From a bacterium (GTDB lineage: Bacteria > Pseudomonadota > Gammaproteobacteria > Burkholderiales > Burkholderiaceae_C): a DNA stretch of 9,252 nt. Both the position numbers and the translations under genes were made by a program. The notes under the pieces were generated by a model that searched no databases, was not told where the DNA came from, and saw only the letters and a list, made by a program, of their open reading frames with translations. Shown here piece by piece: positions 1-4,597 of the stretch. Within the stretch, counting starts at the first letter, position 1, and the number at the start of each line of letters is the position of its first letter. The stretch covers positions 1 to 9,252 of the forward strand of contig JAVBYK010000487.1 of assembly GCA_030824095.1 (NCBI GenBank), given 5' to 3'.

Positions 1-1158
1 GACGAGAACGGCAGCCATGACCACGCCACCAAGATCCCGGCGTGGGAGATGATCCGCTTCTCCATCAACATCATGCGCGGCTGCTTTGGCGGCTGCACCT
101 TCTGCTCCATCACCGAGCATGAGGGGCGCATCATCCAGAGCCGCTCCGAGGAGTCGGTGATCAAGGAGATCGAGGACATCCGCGACAAGGTCAAGGGCTT
201 CACCGGCACCATCTCCGACCTGGGCGGCCCCACGGCCAATATGTACCGCCTGGGCTGCAAGAGCCCCGAGATTGAGGCTGCCTGCCGCAAGCCCAGCTGC
301 GTCTATCCCGGCATCTGCCAGAACCTGACCACGAACCACGACCCGCTGATCAAGATCTACCGCCGGGGCCGTGCGCTCAAAGGCATCAAGAAGATCCTGA
401 TCGGCTCCGGCCTGCGCTATGACCTGGCGGTGAAGAGCCCCGAGTATGTGAAAGAGCTGGTTACCCACCACGTCGGCGGCTACCTGAAGATTGCGCCCGA
501 GCACACCGAGAGCGGGCCGCTGACCAAGATGATGAAGCCCGGCATCGGCAACTACGACAAGTTCAAGCAGATGTTTGACAAGTTCACGCTGGAGGCCGGC
601 AAGAAGCAGTTCCTGATCCCGTACTTCATCGCCGCCCACCCGGGCACCAGCGACGAAGACATGATGAACCTGGCGATCTGGCTCAAGAAGCATGGCTTCC
701 GTGCCGACCAGGTGCAGACCTTCTACCCCAGCCCCATGGCCAGCGCCACGGCCATGTACCACAGCGGGCGCAACCCGCTGCGCAAGGTGCACCGCGTGGT
801 GGAAAGCGCGGATGAGAGCGTGGACGTGGTGCGGGGTGAAAAGCGCCGCCGCCTGCACAAGGCCTTTCTGCGCTACCACGACCCGAACAACTGGCCGCTG
901 TTGCGCGAGGCGCTCAAGGCGATGGGCCGTGCCGACCTGATTGGCAATGGCAAGCACCACCTGATTCCGACCTTCCAGCCGGTGACAGGTGGCGCCTACG
1001 ACAGCGCACGCAAGAAGAACTCCACGGTGCAGACGATTCCGACCATGGTCACGGAGAAACCCAAGCCCGGCCGCATCCTGACCCAGCACACCGGGCTGCC
1101 GCCACGCGAGACCGGCGCCAAGCGGGTGCCGGGCAAGCCGGTGCGCAAGGGGCGCTAG
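1..1158 (+). CDS. ygiQ: YgiQ family radical SAM protein, 3' part (start lies before the window)
   Basis: The frame is open from the first base, so the gene begins upstream; 385 residues are visible, roughly the C-terminal half of a family whose E. coli member is about 740 residues long. The radical SAM cluster motif CxxxCxxC is at visible residues 28, 32 and 35 (MRGCFGGCTFC) and should hold a [4Fe-4S] cluster that cleaves S-adenosylmethionine. Other stretches typical of YgiQ follow: SITEHEGRIIQSRS, SDLGGPTANMY, THHVGGYLKIAPEHTE, PYFIAAHPGT and RLHKAFLRYHDPNNWP. The last 40 or so residues are basic and of low complexity, as in E. coli YgiQ. The first ATG in the window (49) is internal and should not be taken as the start. 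The reaction and substrate of YgiQ are not established as far as I know. It is followed 32 bases later by an unrelated secreted-protein gene on the same strand. The family call is firm; the function is unknown. Confidence 0.96.
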   Translation, partial: DENGSHDHATKIPAWEMIRFSINIMRGCFGGCTFCSITEHEGRIIQSRSEESVIKEIEDIRDKVKGFTGTISDLGGPTANMYRLGCKSPEIEAACRKPSCVYPGICQNLTTNHDPLIKIYRRGRALKGIKKILIGSGLRYDLAVKSPEYVKELVTHHVGGYLKIAPEHTESGPLTKMMKPGIGNYDKFKQMFDKFTLEAGKKQFLIPYFIAAHPGTSDEDMMNLAIWLKKHGFRADQVQTFYPSPMASATAMYHSGRNPLRKVHRVVESADESVDVVRGEKRRRLHKAFLRYHDPNNWPLLREALKAMGRADLIGNGKHHLIPTFQPVTGGAYDSARKKNSTVQTIPTMVTEKPKPGRILTQHTGLPPRETGAKRVPGKPVRKGR

Positions 1159-1190
1159 GTTAAAGTAGCCATTCGCCCCCCATCGTCACC

Positions 1191-2912
1191 ATGTGCCTAC
1201 TCCATCGTTTGCTCCCCGCTGCGCTCGCATGCCTGGCCGGGCAGGCCATGGCCAACTTTTACGACGCCAGCCGCGCCGAACTGACCGTAAACGAAGGCTG
1301 GCTCGCGGGTGACACCACGCGCTACCAAGACGTCGCGCTGCGGGTGCTTGCCATGCCCACCGTCCTGGTCAATGACGCACGCGCCACCTCCTTCAGCTAT
1401 GACACGTCCAGTTCCACACTGCACCTTCCCAGTGTCGTGTTCCAGGGCCGCGCCTACAACGGTGTGCGTGTCGAGGGTGCGCGCTTTGAAGTCCTGCGCG
1501 TGGGCTCCACCGCGGCGGGTACTGTGCAGGCATTCCCAGGGGCCCAAGGGTTTGGTGCGCAGGCCAGCGGTGGGCGGGGAGGTCGCGTAATCGCGGTCAC
1601 CAACCTCAATCCCGCCGGCCCTGGTTCACTGCAGGCCGCGCTGGATGAGGATGGGCCGCGCACCGTGGTGTTCACGGTCAGTGGCCTGATCGATGCGGCG
1701 ATCCACCTGACGCGTGGGGATGTCACGATTGCCGGGCAAACCTCGCCGGGCGGCATTTCCATTCGCCAGTTCCACACGACCGAGGAGCCCTTTTGCGATC
1801 AGAGTATTTCCTGCATCACGGGCAGCCGCCGTGCCGACAACTGGATACTGCGCCATGTGCGCATCCGCCCCGACGGGCGGCATGACGACGGATTGCGCAT
1901 GCGCTATACCCGCCGGGCCATCGTCGACCAGGTGTCGATTGGCGGCGCAACCGACGAGGCCGTCGAGATTTCCTTTGCCAGCGACGTCACGATCCAGAAC
2001 AGCATCATTGCCGAAACGGTGGGCGACCATGCCGACCGTGGCGGTGTGTTGATCAACTACAGCAACCCGGCGCAGGGCTACGCGCTGACCCGCCTGGCCC
2101 TGCACCACAACGTCTTCAACCGCATTCTGGGTCGCTACCCCGAGTTCTCCCGTGAGAGCGCCGCTGCCGCGGGTTCGGTGATGGACGTGGAGTTGTCAAA
2201 CAACCTGTACTGGGACATGGGCTACTTCATCGATGTGAACAACACCACGGTATCGGCGTCGGACAGCGGCCAGCCCATCTATTACCGGATGAACCTGGTG
2301 GGCAATCAGGCAGTTGTACGGGGCCCGACCCAGCCCGAGCCAAATCGCTATGGCCTGATTCATATCGCCACTCCGCAGGGCGCGTCGCCGCTGACGTCCA
2401 CCTGGTTTTCGGGAAACCGGGTCAACCTGTACCCGGGCCGCAGTGACTACGCGCTGATGTACTGCTGCAACGACTATCCCGATCAAACGCCGGCATCCAC
2501 CCCACCAGTCTGGGCCGCGTCCTCGCGGCACGACTTTCCGTTCATCAGCTATACCGACGCGGCGAATCTGGCGCCGCTCGCGGTCGCGCGCGCCGGGTCA
2601 TTTCCGCGTGATCCCATGGACCAGCGCCTGATGGGTGCGGTCGAGCGCGGAGAGATCGCTCCGTGGGCGCGCAACATCAATCCCGCCGGGGATGGAAGCG
2701 CACTGCCCATCGGCATCGCCCAAGCTGCGCCCACCGACAGCGATGGCGACGGCATGCCCGACGCGTGGGAAGTCGAGCACGGCCTCAACCCGTCGGTGCA
2801 GGACCACAACGGTACCCAGCTATCCCTGCAGTGGCTGGGGGTTGCTGGCTACACCAACCTGGAGGTGTATCTGCACGAGCTGTCGGAGCAGCGCATCCGC
2901 CAGGGGCGCTAG
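1191..2912 (+). CDS. Secreted pectate-lyase-like beta-helix protein with C-terminal Ca2+-binding-type motif
   Basis: This 573-residue protein starts with a Sec signal peptide (basic start, hydrophobic residues 7-18, likely cut after AMA at 19-21), so it is exported. Residues about 22-107 form a beta-rich module ending STLHLPSVVFQGRAYNGVRV. The lyase-like domain begins at AFPGAQGFGAQASGGRGG (114-131) and VTNLNPAGPGSLQAAL (136-151), the usual opening of bacterial pectate-lyase-type beta-helices. The region DDGLRM...VDQVSIGGATDEAVEI (232-260) matches the PL1 core. The stretch HHNVFNRILGRYPE (305-318) matches the segment with the catalytic arginine, here probably R315. Residues 516-525 (DSDGDGMPDA), with GYTNLEVYLHEL near the end, are the tail common in secreted polysaccharide lyases and probably bind calcium. 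The likely role is cleavage of polygalacturonate-like plant polysaccharide, but some core residues are non-canonical. No Shine-Dalgarno is evident before ATG 1191. No ATG, GTG or TTG lies between it and the in-frame stop at 1161, and a later start at 1248 would lose the signal peptide. The class is fairly certain; the substrate is not. Confidence 0.85.
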   Translation: MCLLHRLLPAALACLAGQAMANFYDASRAELTVNEGWLAGDTTRYQDVALRVLAMPTVLVNDARATSFSYDTSSSTLHLPSVVFQGRAYNGVRVEGARFEVLRVGSTAAGTVQAFPGAQGFGAQASGGRGGRVIAVTNLNPAGPGSLQAALDEDGPRTVVFTVSGLIDAAIHLTRGDVTIAGQTSPGGISIRQFHTTEEPFCDQSISCITGSRRADNWILRHVRIRPDGRHDDGLRMRYTRRAIVDQVSIGGATDEAVEISFASDVTIQNSIIAETVGDHADRGGVLINYSNPAQGYALTRLALHHNVFNRILGRYPEFSRESAAAAGSVMDVELSNNLYWDMGYFIDVNNTTVSASDSGQPIYYRMNLVGNQAVVRGPTQPEPNRYGLIHIATPQGASPLTSTWFSGNRVNLYPGRSDYALMYCCNDYPDQTPASTPPVWAASSRHDFPFISYTDAANLAPLAVARAGSFPRDPMDQRLMGAVERGEIAPWARNINPAGDGSALPIGIAQAAPTDSDGDGMPDAWEVEHGLNPSVQDHNGTQLSLQWLGVAGYTNLEVYLHELSEQRIRQGR

Positions 2913-2985
2913 GTCATTTTTAGCCTTTTGAGCCTCAAGCCCTCGTGGAATAAGCGTTATTTGCTATCAATGTAATAGCAAGTTT
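2913..2985. repeat. Intergenic stem-loop repeat, probably a Comamonadaceae-type dispersed element
   Basis: The gap between the convergent lyase and hydrolase genes holds a perfect 7-bp inverted repeat, TTGCTAT (2961-2967) and ATAGCAA (2975-2981), around a 7-base loop CAATGTA. It is flanked on the lyase side by an AT-richer stretch with AGCCT direct repeats (2921-2934) and by GTGGAATAAGCG (2945-2956). Read on the minus strand, the pattern (GCTATTA...TGATAGC, then CGCTTATTCCA, then AGGGCTTGAGGC) resembles a short repeat I recall at many intergenic sites in Rhodoferax, Polaromonas and Acidovorax genomes. That resemblance is from memory and unchecked. There is no T-run after either arm, so it is not an obvious intrinsic terminator, although its position between converging genes would suit one. 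The hydrolase stop codon (2967-2969) lies inside the hairpin. Confidence 0.55.
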
Positions 2986-3866
2986 GCGACCGATTTTCGC
3001 CCGGAATGTTCTCCAAACCAGCGCAGCGCCTCTTCCCACAGCGGCTGGGCCGAGCGGCGGAAATAGCCCATGTGGCCGATGGCGCCCAGGCCGCTGGTGC
3101 GTGGGTCAATGTCGATGCTCTGGCAGTCGGCATTGCGGTAGGCGGCCATGAAGGCGTCGCGCGAGGCCGGGGGCGCCCACAGGTCGTCGGTGGCGTTGGC
3201 GGCGCGAATCGGCGTGGTCACGCTGGCAAACAGGCCATGCACATGGGCCATGGCGGGGTCGTCAAAGAAATAGCGGGGGAAGCGGCACCAGTGTTTCCAG
3301 TCGCGGAACACGTCCAGCGGCAGGTCTTCACCCATGCCCAGCTTGCTCCAGGCCAGATAGCCCTTCCAGCGCGTCAGGATGGGGCCGACGATGCGCCACA
3401 TGTAGAGCACCTTCCACCGCTCGGCGGTGGGCATCCAGCCATGCCAGCCGGCACCGGTGGCAAAGGTGTAGAAGCGGGCCACCCGAGCGTGGTTGGGTAG
3501 CAGGCCAAAGGCATGGCCGCCAAACGAATGGCCCACCATGAACAGCGGCACGGTGTCGCTGGCCATGGCGTCCACGGCGGCGCTCAGGTCGTCATGCGCC
3601 CACTGCAGGTAGCGCATGCGAAAACCGCGCAAGGTGCCCTGCTTGGACAGGCCGATGCCGCGGTAGTCCAGCGTCAGCGTGGTGTAGCCCTGGCTGGCGG
3701 CATAGAGCGCGAAGTTGCGGTAGAACAGTTGCGGCACGCCGGTGGCGCCGGCCATGACCAGATGGCCACGCAATGGCGCGGTGGCGGAGTAGCGCAAGGC
3801 GGTCAGCGGGTAGCCATCGGCCGCGCGCAGCGTGAGTTGTTCGGGCTCAGTCGGGTTGGGTTTCAT
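2967..3866 (-). CDS. Alpha/beta hydrolase (COG4757-like), second gene of the tetR operon
   Basis: This 299-residue protein has the alpha/beta hydrolase fold and no signal peptide, so it should act in the cytoplasm. The nucleophile elbow is VGHSFGG, with serine 114 as nucleophile. LDYRGIGLSK (66-75) is the usual strand-loop after the oxyanion region. H265 in IGHMGYFR is the likely catalytic histidine, and an aspartate at 227 or 228 (ATDDLWAPP) is the probable acid. The sequence resembles the uncharacterised 'predicted alpha/beta hydrolase' group COG4757; the substrate cannot be read from the sequence. Its ATG overlaps the stop of the upstream tetR gene as ATGA (3866-3863). No Shine-Dalgarno precedes it, so translation is probably coupled to that of the repressor. 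The pairing suggests that the hydrolase acts on a compound sensed by the repressor, or a relative of it (inference). The last residues (about 292-299) are encoded within the intergenic repeat, so the original C-terminus may have been altered. Confidence 0.88.
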   Translation of the reverse strand: MKPNPTEPEQLTLRAADGYPLTALRYSATAPLRGHLVMAGATGVPQLFYRNFALYAASQGYTTLTLDYRGIGLSKQGTLRGFRMRYLQWAHDDLSAAVDAMASDTVPLFMVGHSFGGHAFGLLPNHARVARFYTFATGAGWHGWMPTAERWKVLYMWRIVGPILTRWKGYLAWSKLGMGEDLPLDVFRDWKHWCRFPRYFFDDPAMAHVHGLFASVTTPIRAANATDDLWAPPASRDAFMAAYRNADCQSIDIDPRTSGLGAIGHMGYFRRSAQPLWEEALRWFGEHSGRKSVANLLLH

Positions 3867-4501
3867 GGTGTCTGGAGGGCTGGGGTTGAACGGCTGGGGG
3901 CGGGTGGCAGGCTGGCGCGCACCAGCTCCACCAGCGCGTCGGTGGTGTCGCGCATGGCGTCGACCTGGCCGGCCACGCGGGCCTGGACCAGGGCGCCCTC
4001 GTAGGCGGAAACGATGAGGGCGGCGAGTTGGGCAGCGCGCCTTTCTGCGATGCCAGCGCCGTGTAGCGTGCCCGCCAGGTGCTGGCGGATGGCGGCAAAG
4101 CCCTGGGCCAGGGCGGTGCGTACCTGGGTGTCGTCCGGCGTCGATTCGAGCGCAATGGTTGCCAGCGGGCAGCCTTCGGCAAAGCCGCTGCCGGCCAGCA
4201 CCTTCTGGGCGCTGTCCATCCAGGTGGCCAGCGCCCGCGCCGGGTCGGGGTCGCGGGCCATTAGGCGCTGCAGGCCGGCGGTGAGCTGGTGGATGACGGC
4301 CTCGATGGCGGCAACGGCCAGTTCGGACTTGCCGCCCGGAAAGTGGTGGTACAGAACGCCCTTGGGTGCCTGGGCCGTGGCCAGCAGCTCGCTCAGGCCC
4401 ACGCCGTGGTAGCCCTTGCTGCGCAGGGCGGCCTGCATGGCGGCGATCAGGCGGTCCCGGGTGGCGGGGGTGTCCGGTTCGGTCGTGGATGGAGTGGTCA
4501 T
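3863..4501 (-). CDS. TetR/AcrR-family transcriptional repressor, LmrA/YxaF-like
   Basis: This is a 212-residue DNA-binding regulator. Residues about 14-60 form the TetR helix-turn-helix: TRDRLIAAMQAAL, then the conserved GLSELLATAQAPKGVLYHHF and PGGKSEL. The ligand-binding half contains GFAEGCPLATIALE (106-119), typical of the LmrA/YxaF-like group, and holds the protein's only cysteine, C111. The start chosen is ATG 4501. The frame stays open to a TTG at 4537, but that TTG is the first half of the TTGACA -35 box and the extra residues would be translated promoter, so it is rejected. No Shine-Dalgarno precedes ATG 4501, in line with a leaderless transcript. An inverted repeat in the promoter spacer is the expected binding site, giving autorepression of this gene and the coupled hydrolase. 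The inducer is unknown. LmrA/YxaF relatives govern drug-resistance and detoxification genes, so a small hydrophobic or reactive compound is plausible (inference). Confidence 0.92.
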   Translation of the reverse strand: MTTPSTTEPDTPATRDRLIAAMQAALRSKGYHGVGLSELLATAQAPKGVLYHHFPGGKSELAVAAIEAVIHQLTAGLQRLMARDPDPARALATWMDSAQKVLAGSGFAEGCPLATIALESTPDDTQVRTALAQGFAAIRQHLAGTLHGAGIAERRAAQLAALIVSAYEGALVQARVAGQVDAMRDTTDALVELVRASLPPAPSRSTPALQTP

Positions 4502-4508
4502 AGTAATA

Positions 4509-4537
4509 ATTCTATAGACCGGTCGGTCTAGTGTCAA
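4509..4537 (-). promoter_or_regulatory. Sigma-70 promoter of the tetR-hydrolase operon
   Basis: On the minus strand, TTGACA (4537-4532) is a perfect -35 box. It is followed by a 17-base spacer and TAGAAT (4514-4509), a 5-of-6 match to the -10 consensus. With a 6-7-base discriminator, transcription would start at about 4502-4501, on or beside the A of the repressor's ATG. This points to a leaderless or nearly leaderless mRNA, and there is no Shine-Dalgarno between the -10 box and the ATG. The stretch is clearly AT-richer than its surroundings. The start point is predicted from spacing alone. Confidence 0.85.
4515..4530. promoter_or_regulatory. Inverted-repeat operator in the tetR promoter spacer
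   Basis: TAGACCG and CGGTCTA are perfect 7-bp inverted arms around a 2-base centre, sitting wholly between the -35 and -10 boxes. A dimer bound there would block RNA polymerase, the usual arrangement for an autoregulated TetR-family repressor. The outer half-sites fit TAGACCnnnnGGTCTA, the box reported for E. coli NemR, another TetR-family protein (recalled from the literature). The adjacent repressor gene is the obvious candidate to bind it; binding itself is inferred. Confidence 0.85.
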
Positions 4538-4551
4538 ATGGCGCGCGCCAT
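4538..4551. other. 14-bp perfect palindrome just upstream of the tetR -35 box
   Basis: ATGGCGC followed by GCGCCAT forms an uninterrupted 14-bp palindrome that touches the -35 hexamer. On the minus strand it is followed by TTT. As RNA it could fold with a 5-bp stem and a GCGC loop. It might be the last part of the glg operon terminator or a second protein-binding site, or it may have arisen by chance in GC-rich DNA. Confidence 0.4.
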
Positions 4552-4553
4552 CT

Positions 4554-4574
4554 GCGGGAACCGGGCGTTCCCGC
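4554..4574 (-). terminator. Hairpin downstream of glgX, possible glg operon terminator
   Basis: On the minus strand, GCGGGAAC and GTTCCCGC make a perfect 8-bp, GC-rich stem around a 5-base loop, starting 23 bases after the glgX stop codon. No U-tract follows directly; only a short TTT appears after the next palindrome. It is therefore either a weak or non-canonical terminator, or an mRNA-stabilising 3' hairpin. The position between two co-directional operons favours a 3'-end role. Confidence 0.5.
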
Positions 4575-4597
4575 TTCAGAAGCGATCCGGGTGTTGG

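Noticed and set aside
1161..1166. TAAAGT as a -10 box for the lyase gene
   Set aside because: It sits at a plausible distance before ATG 1191, but nothing like a -35 box is found 16-18 bases upstream, so a promoter is not supported. Read-through from ygiQ is equally possible.
2961..2981. The hairpin as a rho-independent terminator for the lyase or hydrolase gene
   Set aside because: The stem is AT-rich and only 7 bp, and no T-run follows on either strand. It is better described as a repeat element.
3006..4004. Two plus-strand open frames opposite the hydrolase and tetR genes
   Set aside because: They are shadows of the well-supported minus-strand genes; the translations are Gly/Ala/Arg-rich without domains.
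4502..4537. An N-terminal extension of the TetR gene starting at TTG 4537
   Set aside because: The TTG is the start of the TTGACA -35 box, and the 12 extra codons are the operator and -10 region. ATG 4501 gives a normal TetR N-terminus.
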